Program-made: the position numbers and the translations under genes
In this document: positions 1 to 7,429 of the stretch, piece by piece
How positions within the stretch are numbered: position 1 is the first letter of the stretch
How the letters are laid out: every line of letters begins with the position of its first letter
Source: an uncultured Bdellovibrio sp.
GTDB taxonomy: Bacteria > Bdellovibrionota > Bdellovibrionia > Bdellovibrionales > Bdellovibrionaceae
DNA: 11,864 nt
Assembly: GCF_946478835.1 (NCBI RefSeq)
Contig: NZ_CAMLDV010000111.1
Coordinates: 1 to 11,864 of the forward strand
Reading direction: 5' to 3'
The notes under the pieces: generated by a model
Database searches by the model: none
Told to the model about the DNA's origin: nothing
The model's input: only the letters and a program-made list of their open reading frames with translations

Positions 1-1
1 T

Positions 2-151
<150 letters not shown>

Positions 152-166
152 ATAAATTGAAATATA

Positions 167-195
167 GGTATATGTGCAAAGAACCCTTGGGTCAA
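167..195 (-). promoter_or_regulatory. Promoter of tRNA-fMet
   Basis: On the minus strand a -35 TTGACC (190-195) and a -10 TATACC (167-172) are separated by exactly 17 nt. The -10 ends 16 nt before the first tRNA base, so transcription would start about 8-10 nt upstream of the mature 5' end, as expected for a short tRNA leader removed by RNase P. It is assigned from consensus similarity (sigma-70 type) only. Confidence 0.65.
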
Positions 196-357
196 TGGCT
201 ATATTTCTTTTTCTAAGATAATACCGCGTATCAAAATATATGTCGAAAGAAACAAGAACTCTGCTTTGATTCTTTCCGAAAATGCAGATCAGTACTGCCG
301 ACACCTTCCGTTTTGCTTCAAAATTCATCACAGAGGTCACCGGAGTGAGGAGCGAAT

Positions 358-855
358 ATGAAAACAGAAAATAAATCATATGGTTTCATAGGTCTGCTTA
401 TTGGTGCTTCTGTGGGAGCGGCAGCAATGTACTTTTTAGATCCGACAAGAGGCAACCAAAGGCGGGCTGTGGCTCGTGACAAGTTCTTTAGTTTAACAAA
501 AAGGATACGAAGTCGAGGTGAGAAGCTTTCGACGAATCTTAAAAACCAAGCTCTCGGAGTTAAAAAAGAGTTCGAGCGTCACCGCAGGCAAGAAGAGGTC
601 AGCGACACTCTTCTTGAAAAGCGCGTGAGATCCGCGTTTGGACGTAAGGTGAGTCACGCTCGTGCTGTCAAAGTCTCTGTGCTTGATGGAGTCGTAACCC
701 TTTCGGGTCCTATTCTGCAACATGAAGTCGAAGAACTCATCAGTTGCGTGGAAGAGGTTCCAGGAGTGCAGTCTGTTAAAGATGAATTAACGAAATACGA
801 AAACGCCGGTGACATTTCCAGTTTGCAAGGCAAAGGGGCGCAGTATTTTCAATAA
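358..855 (+). CDS. Membrane-anchored BON-domain protein with YtxH-like N-terminus
   Basis: This 165-residue protein has a hydrophobic glycine/alanine-rich segment at about residues 9-27. It is followed by the motif YFLDPTRGNQRR and a basic helical stretch, the arrangement typical of YtxH-like small envelope stress proteins. A BON domain covers about residues 81-146 (DTLLEKRVRSAF, then VKVSVLDGVVTLSGPI and a helix ending VPGVQSVKDEL). BON domains occur in OsmY-like periplasmic proteins and are thought to bind membranes or ligands. The start is supported by GAGGAG at 347-352, 5 nt before ATG. The protein is probably anchored in the inner membrane with the BON domain in the periplasm, although the basic segment after the anchor could equally place it in the cytoplasm. 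A role in envelope stress is an inference from the family. Confidence 0.85.
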   Translation: MKTENKSYGFIGLLIGASVGAAAMYFLDPTRGNQRRAVARDKFFSLTKRIRSRGEKLSTNLKNQALGVKKEFERHRRQEEVSDTLLEKRVRSAFGRKVSHARAVKVSVLDGVVTLSGPILQHEVEELISCVEEVPGVQSVKDELTKYENAGDISSLQGKGAQYFQ

Positions 856-857
856 AG

Positions 858-888
858 CCAGCGAGGAGTTCTTAGCTCCTCGCACTGG
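858..888 (+). terminator. Terminator-like hairpin after the BON gene
   Basis: A perfect 8-bp stem GCGAGGAG (861-868) / CTCCTCGC (876-883) with a 7-nt loop can be extended by CCA/TGG across a 2-nt bulge. It begins 2 nt after the TAA stop of the BON gene. No U-tract follows, so it may be a 3'-end stabilising structure rather than a strong intrinsic terminator. Confidence 0.45.
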
Positions 889-916
889 ATCCATTGCCAA
901 TTCTAAAAATCCATGG

Positions 917-934
917 TTGAGTGAGCTCACTCAA
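917..934. promoter_or_regulatory. 18-bp perfect palindrome directly before a ribosome binding site
   Basis: TTGAGTGAGCTCACTCAA is identical to its own reverse complement. It abuts the Shine-Dalgarno GAGGAG (935-940) of the next gene. It could be an operator for a dimeric regulator or, as RNA, a 7-bp hairpin next to the ribosome binding site. Nothing in the window tells which. Confidence 0.4.
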
Positions 935-945
935 GAGGAGTGAGT

Positions 946-1917
946 ATGAACGGGAAAAATATTTTAAAAATTCTTTCCATTTCTTTGGCCGTTATTGTTC
1001 TGATCCTTGGCGGATTGTTGTTTTGGGGACTTTCAAAACTGCCTTCGGCTTTTGATATAAAACAATCTCTCACGCCTCCAGCATTGAAAAAATCTTCTGT
1101 GGCCTCCGCGAGCCAAACAGCGGCCGCCGTTGAAAACAAAGAGGCAGCGACTGAAGAAGTGGATACCAATCAAACTGAAGCAAATCCTGCACAACAAGCA
1201 TCGACTCCCAAAGAGAAGCTTGCCTCTGACACAGCTAAAGTTCTTCTTGAGGATTTTGCGGATCCTCGCAAGCCCATGATTGAAGGCTGCCGTAATTTAG
1301 CGCAGGCCTCTGAAAGCCATTTCTTGCGTGATCCTGAAAATGCGTCTGCAAAATATTTCTTTGAGTCATTAGCTCAAGACAAAAAAGATCCGTTGGTCGA
1401 AACAGCGGCTCCGATTCTGCGCTACATTTTCCGCGCGCCAGGCATGCAGTCCGTGGTCGAGATGATCATGAAGGCTGAAGAAACAAAAGACGTCGGGATT
1501 CTTAAAAAGGCCGAATTCTACTATGAAATCTATCGCGCTGGAGATTTCTTAAAAGATCACAAAGACGATATGGATGTCATCTTACAAAAAACCTACAACC
1601 TTCATCATTTGGCGAAAGCTGTTGCTCAAAAACCAGCTCTTGCCAAAGACGCTGCTACGTTAACTTTTTGCGAAGATATGGAAAAGAATGTGACTGACGA
1701 TGGTGTCTATAATGCCGATGAAGCTTCAAAAGAAATGCTGAAGTTTTTAGGAGATGCCGGAATTGATCCAAAATCCATCGGCTATGATCCGAATTACCGC
1801 TCAAAAGTGAAACTGAATCTTTCAAATTCCCAAGTGACGATCAACGACACTTGGGTTGTGAAACTTTTTGCCAAGGATATTCAAAAAGCGCAGAAGGAGC
1901 CGACAGCGAAAAATTAG
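946..1917 (+). CDS. Single-pass membrane-anchored protein of unknown function
   Basis: The product has 323 residues and I do not recognise a family. It shows a short positive N-terminus, one strongly hydrophobic segment at about residues 7-29, then a low-complexity Ala/Thr/Glu/Gln linker (about 45-95), then a mostly helical, acidic/lysine-rich domain to the end. The layout suggests an inner-membrane anchor with a periplasmic domain held away from the membrane. Two cysteines (C115, C242) in that domain could form a disulfide. I chose ATG at 946 because GAGGAG (935-940) lies 5 nt upstream; a GTG at 940 overlaps that ribosome binding site and is unlikely to be used. It lies 90 nt after the BON gene, which also has an N-terminal membrane segment, so a shared envelope role is possible but unproven. 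Its 3' end overlaps the convergent trhO by 4 nt. Confidence 0.75.
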   Translation: MNGKNILKILSISLAVIVLILGGLLFWGLSKLPSAFDIKQSLTPPALKKSSVASASQTAAAVENKEAATEEVDTNQTEANPAQQASTPKEKLASDTAKVLLEDFADPRKPMIEGCRNLAQASESHFLRDPENASAKYFFESLAQDKKDPLVETAAPILRYIFRAPGMQSVVEMIMKAEETKDVGILKKAEFYYEIYRAGDFLKDHKDDMDVILQKTYNLHHLAKAVAQKPALAKDAATLTFCEDMEKNVTDDGVYNADEASKEMLKFLGDAGIDPKSIGYDPNYRSKVKLNLSNSQVTINDTWVVKLFAKDIQKAQKEPTAKN

Positions 1918-1928
1918 TTTTTCGCTGT
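1903..1928. repeat. Inverted repeat spanning the two convergent stop codons
   Basis: ACAGCGAAAAA (1903-1913) and TTTTTCGCTGT (1918-1928) form a perfect 11-bp inverted repeat around TTAG, which holds the stop codons of both converging genes. The GC pairs lie at the base and the A/T pairs at the loop, the reverse of a canonical bidirectional terminator with a trailing U-tract. Transcript ends here are plausible but termination strength is uncertain. Confidence 0.55.
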
Positions 1929-2951
1929 GACAGTTTGAGATTCGCCTTTTTCATTCACAGTGACGATCTTCGTTTTAGAAACGCGGATCGTGGGAATTTC
2001 ATCAGCACCCTCAGCTTTTAACTTTTCGATTTCAAAAGGCACTACTTGTTTTGGACCTTTTTTGCCCGGATGAAGTTTGTATTGATGAGCACAGTTCTTA
2101 GAGCAAGTGTCTTTCTTAAACTCAAGCTCTGAACACTCCACGCAAATCAGTTCTTCCGAGTCACAGCGCTTGCATGAAATTTTAACTTCAGAAGGCTGAC
2201 CACAGTGCGGGCAAAGGCCGTACTTCGTTGAGGGCTGAAGATTTTGATCCAAAGCCACACGGTGATCGAACACGAAGCATTCTCCCTCGAATTGATCGTT
2301 CGGGTATTCTTTCATGTAGTTGATAATACCGCCGTCCAACTGGAAAACATTGTCGTAACCTTGTTTTTGCAGTTCCAAAATGCCTTTTTCACAGCGAATA
2401 CCGCCCGTGCAGAAGATCAGCATTTTTTTATCTTTGGAAATTCCTTGGCTCTCGATGTACTGAGGAAAATCCGTGAACTTTTCAATGTTCGGATTTAAAG
2501 CACCTTTGAAAGTTCCGATTTTATACTCGTACCAATTGCGAGTATCGATCATCACATAATCATTTTCTTCTTTCAAAACACGGTTCCATTCGGTCGGAGT
2601 AAGATGATGATTTTTTCCCTCAGGAGGCATCATCTCAGGGATTCCTGTTGTTACGATCTCTTCGCGGATTTTGACTTTAAAACGGCGAAACGGAGCTTTC
2701 TCGGATTCAGAGTCTTTGAAAAACAAATTGGGAGCTGAGAAATAGTCACGAATAAACAGCTTCCAAGCATTGAAAGACTCCACCGAAGAAGCCGCACATG
2801 TGGAGTTAAAGCCCTCTTCACCCAAGATCACAAGACCTTTGACGTTGAGTTCATCTGCTTTTGTTTCGAGATCTTTTTGGATTTGCTCTAGGTTCGTAAG
2901 TTTTTGAAATTTGTAGTAAGCCGTAACATAATAGGCCGAAGTCGAAGACAT
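1914..2951 (-). CDS. trhO: tRNA uridine(34) 5-hydroxylase TrhO (rhodanese family, YceA/UPF0176)
   Basis: The product has 345 residues, near the usual length of about 350 for TrhO/YceA. An N-terminal acylphosphatase-like region (about 5-95, with VKGLVILGEEGFNST) precedes a rhodanese domain (about 120-220) with the family signature CTGGIRCEKG, catalytic C181 and conserved C187. TrhO enzymes hydroxylate U34 of certain tRNAs to 5-hydroxyuridine in an oxygen-dependent, prephenate-independent route, the first step toward wobble cmo5U/mo5U. The C-terminal part carries eight cysteines (C247, C250, C260, C263, C270, C273, C283, C287) in paired CxxC-like spacing, suggesting one or two structural zinc sites. 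The start is fixed by GAGGTGA (minus strand, 2956-2962) just upstream of ATG. The gene overlaps its convergent neighbour by 4 nt. Confidence 0.9.
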   Translation of the reverse strand: MSSTSAYYVTAYYKFQKLTNLEQIQKDLETKADELNVKGLVILGEEGFNSTCAASSVESFNAWKLFIRDYFSAPNLFFKDSESEKAPFRRFKVKIREEIVTTGIPEMMPPEGKNHHLTPTEWNRVLKEENDYVMIDTRNWYEYKIGTFKGALNPNIEKFTDFPQYIESQGISKDKKMLIFCTGGIRCEKGILELQKQGYDNVFQLDGGIINYMKEYPNDQFEGECFVFDHRVALDQNLQPSTKYGLCPHCGQPSEVKISCKRCDSEELICVECSELEFKKDTCSKNCAHQYKLHPGKKGPKQVVPFEIEKLKAEGADEIPTIRVSKTKIVTVNEKGESQTVTAKN

Positions 2952-3012
2952 ATTGTCACCTCAGTTGTCCATCCAGGGCTCCAAACCCAGGGGAGTTGAA
3001 AGTTCGTCTGTG

Positions 3013-3041
3013 GTTATAAGGTTCTGAAGAAAAGGAATCAA
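3013..3041 (-). promoter_or_regulatory. Promoter of trhO
   Basis: On the minus strand TTGATT (3036-3041) and TATAAC (3013-3018) are spaced by 17 nt, a good sigma-70 type match, giving a leader of about 55 nt before trhO. A plus-strand TATTAT (3043-3048), a possible -10 for prfC with only a weak -35 GGTTCT (3020-3025), lies against it, so the two divergent promoters would overlap. Confidence 0.55.
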
Positions 3042-3118
3042 GTATTATCTATGCGGGGCGGCAATACCTTGTAAGCTTTGGATTTCCCAAGTAAAAAGAA
3101 GCCTTTAAAGGAACAAAA

Positions 3119-4726
3119 ATGCTCGCCACACCTCAGGTTCAGAAAGAAATCCAACGCCGTCGTACTTTTGCCATTATTTCGCATCCGGATGCGGGTAAGA
3201 CGACTTTGACCGAAAAATTGCTTTATCACGGTGGCGTGATCCACGAGACCGGAGAAGTGAAGGGGAAGCAGGGAAGTAAAGCTGTGACTTCGGACTGGAT
3301 GGCGATGGAGCGGGAAAAGGGGATCTCGATCACGTCTTCTGTGATGACGTTCGATTTTGAGGGCTTGCGTGTAAACCTTCTCGATACTCCGGGACATAAA
3401 GACTTCTCTGAGGATACCTACCGCGTTTTGATGGCGGTGGATTCTGCCTGCATGTTGATCGACGTTGCCAAGGGAGTTGAGGAACGTACGAAAAAACTTT
3501 ATGAAGTCTGCCGTCTGCGCAAAGTTCCTATTTTCACGTTCGTGAACAAGCTTGACCGTGAAGGTAAAGATCCTCTCACTTTGATTGATGAAGTTGAAAA
3601 AACGCTGAATATGCAATGCTACCCGGTGACATGGCCCTTAGGTATCGGTCAGCGTTTCCGTGGTATCTACAACCGTCTGACAAAAGAGATTTGGATTTAC
3701 GATCAACGCCGTGAAGAAGTGGAAGACTACAAAATCATTCCATTTGAAAAAGGCAAAGACGACCAGATTCTTTATCAATACCTCGACAAAGAGTCCGCAG
3801 ATCAAGTGCTTGAAGAGTTGGACCTTATCGAAGGCGCTCTTCCACCGTTTGATGTGAATGAGTTCCTCGACGGTACGATTTCTCCGGTGACATTTGGTTC
3901 TGCGAAACAAAACTTCGGTGTGGACACGTTCCTTAAATTCTTCACTCAGTATGCGCCAGGCCCACAAGCGCGTCATACGAAGGACGATAAAGAAATTGAT
4001 CCGTGTGACGCGAACTTCACGGGCTTTGTATTTAAAATCCAAGCCAATATGGATAAGCGTCACAGAGACCGCATTGCCTTTATTCGTATTTGCTCAGGGA
4101 AGTTTGAGCGCGGCATGAAAGTAAAGCACTCTCGTCACGACAAAGAATTGCGTTTGTCTTATGCGAGTCAGTTCGTCGCAGCCGATAAAGAAACTGTCGA
4201 TGATGCTTACGCCGGCGATATCGTGGGCGTGGGGGATACAGGAAACTTCGCTATTGGTGATTGTGTCTATGCTTCAGGTAAAATTCACTTCGAAGATATT
4301 CCAAAATTTGCGCCAGAACTTTTTGGCCGTCTTTCAGTACGTGATGCTTTGAAACGTCAGAAAATGCAAGAGGCGTTGAATCACTTATCCGAAGAAGGTG
4401 CGATTCAATTATTCATTGATCCTATCGTTGGTCCACAAGATCCAATCATTGGTGCGGTCGGTGAACTTCAATTCGAGGTTCTTTTGCGTCGCTTGCAAGA
4501 TGAATACAATTTGGAAGTAAAACTCAATCGTCTGCCATATGGAGTTGCTCGTTGGCCAAGAACGGCTGAAGGAAAACCCGTTGCCGAACTTAAAGGTGGA
4601 GCGAATATGTTCCGCGATTTGCAAGACAACCCTGTGGTGCTGGTAAATCAAGAATGGGATTTAAACTGGCTTAAACGCGAAAACCCAACAGTGGAGTTCC
4701 ACACAAGCATCACGCGGGCGCGCTAG
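3119..4726 (+). CDS. prfC: Peptide chain release factor 3 (RF3)
   Basis: The product has 535 residues (RF3 in E. coli is 529). RF3 is a translational GTPase that ejects RF1 or RF2 from the ribosome after peptide release. The G domain carries G1 SHPDAGKTT (21-29), the switch I region with EKGISITSS, G3 DTPGHKDFSEDT (89-100) and G4 NKLD (143-146) followed by the RF3-typical REGKDPL. A beta-barrel domain II (about 290-385) and a C-terminal domain follow. The DAGKTT form of the P-loop and the following KGKQGSKAVTSDWM stretch are characteristic of RF3 rather than EF-G or LepA. The start has a Shine-Dalgarno AAAGGA at 3107-3112, 6 nt before ATG. The gene stands opposite trhO, so two translation-related genes share a divergent control region. 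It seems intact. Confidence 0.97.
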   Translation: MLATPQVQKEIQRRRTFAIISHPDAGKTTLTEKLLYHGGVIHETGEVKGKQGSKAVTSDWMAMEREKGISITSSVMTFDFEGLRVNLLDTPGHKDFSEDTYRVLMAVDSACMLIDVAKGVEERTKKLYEVCRLRKVPIFTFVNKLDREGKDPLTLIDEVEKTLNMQCYPVTWPLGIGQRFRGIYNRLTKEIWIYDQRREEVEDYKIIPFEKGKDDQILYQYLDKESADQVLEELDLIEGALPPFDVNEFLDGTISPVTFGSAKQNFGVDTFLKFFTQYAPGPQARHTKDDKEIDPCDANFTGFVFKIQANMDKRHRDRIAFIRICSGKFERGMKVKHSRHDKELRLSYASQFVAADKETVDDAYAGDIVGVGDTGNFAIGDCVYASGKIHFEDIPKFAPELFGRLSVRDALKRQKMQEALNHLSEEGAIQLFIDPIVGPQDPIIGAVGELQFEVLLRRLQDEYNLEVKLNRLPYGVARWPRTAEGKPVAELKGGANMFRDLQDNPVVLVNQEWDLNWLKRENPTVEFHTSITRAR

Positions 4727-4754
4727 TGCACAGAGTGCAGGCGGCTCAGCCGCC
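4727..4754 (+). other. Two back-to-back hairpins between prfC and the ABC transporter genes
   Basis: TGCAC-AGA-GTGCA (4727-4739) and GGCGGC-TCA-GCCGCC (4740-4754) are perfect stems with 3-nt loops, directly adjacent and starting on the base after the prfC stop. No U-tract follows. They fill most of the 42-nt gap and end 6 nt before the GGAG (4761-4764) of the next gene. They could stabilise or process the mRNA, or weakly attenuate it. Confidence 0.5.
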
Positions 4755-4768
4755 GGAACTGGAGTAGT

Positions 4769-5689
4769 ATGATTCTTCCATTAGAAATCCTCGACCTTAA
4801 AAAAAGATACAAGGATAGCACAGTAGAAGCTGTAAAAGGTGTGACCTTCGACGTAAAAGGCGGAGAGATCTTCGGCCTTTTAGGGCCGAATGGTGCAGGG
4901 AAGACGACAATTATTTCTGCGATCACAACCTTGGAGGAACCCACGTCAGGAACAGTGAAAGTTTTTGGCGTGGACGTCACCAAAGATCCGATGTTCACAA
5001 AAAGACAAATCGGCGTGGTTCATCAAGAAGTGATCAACTCTGGTTTTTTTGATGTGGAAGAAATTTTGGAATTTCACTCGGGCTACTACGGGCTTCGTAA
5101 AAATACGGAGCGTATTCATTTTCTTTTACATAAACTTGCTTTGTACGAACACCGTAACAAAAAAGTAAAACAACTTTCCGGTGGAATGAAGCGTCGTCTG
5201 ATGATTGCCAAAGCCTTGGTTCACAATCCAAAGCTCCTGCTTCTTGATGAGCCGACAGCAGGTGTGGACATTCGTCTGCGTGAAGATCTTTGGAAGTTCG
5301 TTCAAGAGCTTCGCAATGAAGGCATGTCAATTCTTCTGACGACGCACTACTTGGAGGAAGCGGAGCAACTTTGTGACCGTGTGGGGATTATCAACCTCGG
5401 TGCACTGGTGTGTTTGGGAAATACAAAAGAAATCATTCGTCAGTACACGCATAAAAAAATCCGCATGATTCTGACAGAAAACTTCTCAGTAGCGTCATCG
5501 TACTTAGTGGATGTCGTGGGGAAGGAATATCTCTTCGTTGTTCCGCAAAACAAACCTTTAGGCGAAGTTATTAGCGAAGTGGGAATTCCGACAGAACTTA
5601 TTCGCGACATACAAATTGAGGAAGGGGATCTTGAAGACGCCTTCTTAAAACTTGTCAGCCAAAAGAAAGAAGTGCAGGCGCCTCTATGA
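4769..5689 (+). CDS. ABC-2 type transporter ATP-binding protein, YadG-like
   Basis: This 306-residue ATPase subunit has Walker A GPNGAGKTT (39-47), Q-loop HQE (85-87), ABC signature LSGGM (136-140), Walker B LLLLDEP (156-162), D-loop GVD (165-167) and H-loop histidine H193 in TTHYLEEAE. All residues needed for ATP hydrolysis are present. The length and the C-terminal extension of about 80 residues after the nucleotide-binding core match E. coli YadG (308 aa) and related drug or polysaccharide exporters of the ABC-2 class. It should sit on the cytoplasmic face of the inner membrane and energise the permease encoded next, with which its stop overlaps (ATGA, 5686-5689), implying translational coupling and a fixed stoichiometry. 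The substrate cannot be told from sequence. The start has GGAG at 4761-4764, 4 nt before ATG. Confidence 0.93.
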   Translation: MILPLEILDLKKRYKDSTVEAVKGVTFDVKGGEIFGLLGPNGAGKTTIISAITTLEEPTSGTVKVFGVDVTKDPMFTKRQIGVVHQEVINSGFFDVEEILEFHSGYYGLRKNTERIHFLLHKLALYEHRNKKVKQLSGGMKRRLMIAKALVHNPKLLLLDEPTAGVDIRLREDLWKFVQELRNEGMSILLTTHYLEEAEQLCDRVGIINLGALVCLGNTKEIIRQYTHKKIRMILTENFSVASSYLVDVVGKEYLFVVPQNKPLGEVISEVGIPTELIRDIQIEEGDLEDAFLKLVSQKKEVQAPL

Positions 5690-6459
5690 CTGGATTCGTA
5701 ACTATCTTTCACCGAGAAATCGCGCGTTTTTTAAAAGTCATCGTGCAAACGGTGATTACTCCCTTTGTGTCTTCGTTCCTTTATCTTTTGATTTTTGGTG
5801 TGTCGTTGGGTGAACAGATGGCGGCTCATCAAGGTGTAAGCTATTTGGCGTTCTTGATTCCAGGTCTTATGATGATGGGGCTTATCAATAACTCTTTTCA
5901 AAACTCTTCGTCATCTATCGTGTCTTCAAAATTCTCTGGCGACTTGGAAGATCTTCGCGTGGCACCCATAACAGATCGGGAAATCATCTGGGCCATGAGT
6001 CTCGGATCCCTAGTTCGCGGCTCTATCGTCGCTTTGATCACTTACATTGTAGGTTCAGCTTTTATGCTTTATCAACAAGGGGAGTGGCTCGCCATCGCGC
6101 ACCCCATGATCACATTGTTTTTCTTAATCGTTGCGGGATTGATTTTCGGAATGATCGGTATCAGCATTGCCTTTTGGGCAACGACCTTCGATCAGTTATC
6201 GGCATTCTCGGCGTTCATTTTATTGCCTCTAACTTATTTAGGCGGAGTGTTCTTATCTATCGAACATCTTCATCCATTCTGGCAGATGGTTTCAAAGGCC
6301 AATCCGTTATTATATCTTATTAACGGTCTTCGCTACGGCATCTTGGGAGTCAGCGACGTCAATGTCTGGACGGCCGCTGTGATTTCATTGATCGGTTTTG
6401 TTTTCTTTTATTTGGCTGCGCATTGGAGTCTTAAAAAAGGTTCTTTCCAGCGCTGGTAA
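5686..6459 (+). CDS. ABC-2 type transporter permease, YadH-like
   Basis: The product has 257 residues; YadH of E. coli is 256. Six hydrophobic segments are visible at about 20-42, 52-71, 107-128, 139-163, 172-190 and 228-246, the normal topology of an ABC-2 permease. The block PLTYLGGVFLSIEHLHPFWQ (181-200), followed by NPLLYLINGLRYGILG, is the conserved C-terminal ABC-2 signature and closely resembles YadH as I know it. A homodimer of this subunit with two copies of the upstream ATPase would form the full exporter. The start ATG lies inside the stop region of the ATPase gene (4-nt overlap), so translation is coupled. The substrate is unknown. The YadGH family is widespread in Proteobacteria and poorly characterised. 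Confidence 0.92.
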   Translation: MTGFVTIFHREIARFLKVIVQTVITPFVSSFLYLLIFGVSLGEQMAAHQGVSYLAFLIPGLMMMGLINNSFQNSSSSIVSSKFSGDLEDLRVAPITDREIIWAMSLGSLVRGSIVALITYIVGSAFMLYQQGEWLAIAHPMITLFFLIVAGLIFGMIGISIAFWATTFDQLSAFSAFILLPLTYLGGVFLSIEHLHPFWQMVSKANPLLYLINGLRYGILGVSDVNVWTAAVISLIGFVFFYLAAHWSLKKGSFQRW

Positions 6460-6501
6460 AATGGTTGTCGCAAAGACTTCAGTTGTTCCACAGGAGAAAT
6501 T

Positions 6502-7365
6502 ATGAAAAGATTTTTGCTAATTTTCCTAGGCGGAATTGTCGTCAGTCTTCCGACATGGTCTCAAAACGAAAAGATAAAGGTGACAGTTCTTTACACCGGA
6601 ACGGCGTCACCTCTTGAAGGATCGACCATTCAAGGTGGCTCCTGGTTTAAGAAATTTCCCATGGTGCATCCGGCATTTTTGATCGAGCATCCCAAAGGAA
6701 ATTTTTTATTTGATACTGGCTTAGGAAAAACAGCGAAGACTCAAGTGCAAGACATGCCTTGGTGGGCGCGACTTGCGACTCGTTTTGAACAAGAAGAGAC
6801 GGCTGTTGATCAGCTTAAAAATCTGAACATCAAACCAGAGCGCATTATCGTATCGCACGTGCATTATGATCACGTCAGCGGACTTGCGGATATGCCCGAA
6901 GTGCCCGTCGAAATACTTCCTCAAGAGTTGGAATTCACAAAAATCAAAGGCGCTTCTCCCGCGGTGTTTCCCTCTCTGTTTTCAGATAAAACTCCGTGGA
7001 AAACATATGAACTTGAACGCAAAGAGTACGAGGGCTACTCAAAAAGTCGCGACATTTTCGGTGACGGAAGTCTTGTGTTAGTAGGAATGCCAGGGCATAC
7101 GCCAGGCTCGGTAGGACTTTTCATCAACATCAGCAATAAAAAACGTGCGTTTCTTGTCGGAGACACTGTGTGGAACTCAGAAGCTCTGAATAATGGACTT
7201 CCGAAGTTTTGGCTTTCAAGAAAATTTGCGGATACAAACTCAGATGAAGTTTTAGAGCGCATCAAAGAACTTCAAGCTCTTCATAAAAAGTATCCAGAGC
7301 TTTTAATTGTTCCGAGTCACGATGCTAAAGCTGTGGCAGCTTTTGTGGATTTGATGAAGCTCTAA
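6502..7365 (+). CDS. Exported metallo-beta-lactamase-fold hydrolase
   Basis: The 287-residue product begins with a Sec-type signal peptide (MKRFLLIFLGGIVVSLPTWS, about 20 residues), so the enzyme is expected in the periplasm. The metallo-beta-lactamase fold is shown by FDTGLGK (70-76), the metal motif SHVHYDH (H119, H121, D123, H124), PGHTPGS with H199, GDT with D221 and PSHD with H273. The ligand set fits a dinuclear zinc or iron site. The order and spacing resemble the lactonase/AttM-AiiA-like branch, but this branch contains many unrelated hydrolases, so lactonase activity is only a possibility. AGGAG at 6492-6496 lies 5 nt before ATG. It starts 42 nt after the YadH-like permease with no terminator seen, so it is probably cotranscribed with the exporter. 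Confidence 0.88.
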   Translation: MKRFLLIFLGGIVVSLPTWSQNEKIKVTVLYTGTASPLEGSTIQGGSWFKKFPMVHPAFLIEHPKGNFLFDTGLGKTAKTQVQDMPWWARLATRFEQEETAVDQLKNLNIKPERIIVSHVHYDHVSGLADMPEVPVEILPQELEFTKIKGASPAVFPSLFSDKTPWKTYELERKEYEGYSKSRDIFGDGSLVLVGMPGHTPGSVGLFINISNKKRAFLVGDTVWNSEALNNGLPKFWLSRKFADTNSDEVLERIKELQALHKKYPELLIVPSHDAKAVAAFVDLMKL

Positions 7366-7370
7366 AAGGC

Positions 7371-7406
7371 ACGGACTTACGTAATCTCAGCGAAGAGTAA
7401 ATCCGT
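7371..7406 (-). terminator. Hairpin between the convergent hydrolase and small-protein genes
   Basis: ACGGACTTAC (7371-7380) pairs with GTAAATCCGT (7397-7406) as a stem of nine pairs plus one C-A mismatch, with a 16-nt loop. Read on the minus strand it is followed by GCCTTTT, so it better suits termination of the minus-strand gene; it could also protect the 3' end of the plus-strand mRNA. Confidence 0.4.
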
Positions 7407-7429
7407 CCTTCGGAGGGGCTTCAAGATAA

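Noticed and set aside
940..945. GTG at 940 as start of the unknown membrane protein
   Set aside because: The GTG overlaps the GAGGAG ribosome binding site that is correctly spaced for ATG at 946.
3038..3616. Long minus-strand open frame antisense to prfC
   Set aside because: It mirrors the codon structure of prfC, has no known domain, and the plus-strand gene is unmistakable.
6502..7365. Firm assignment of the hydrolase as a quorum-quenching N-acyl homoserine lactonase
   Set aside because: The metal motif is shared by many MBL-fold enzymes; sequence inspection alone does not fix the substrate.
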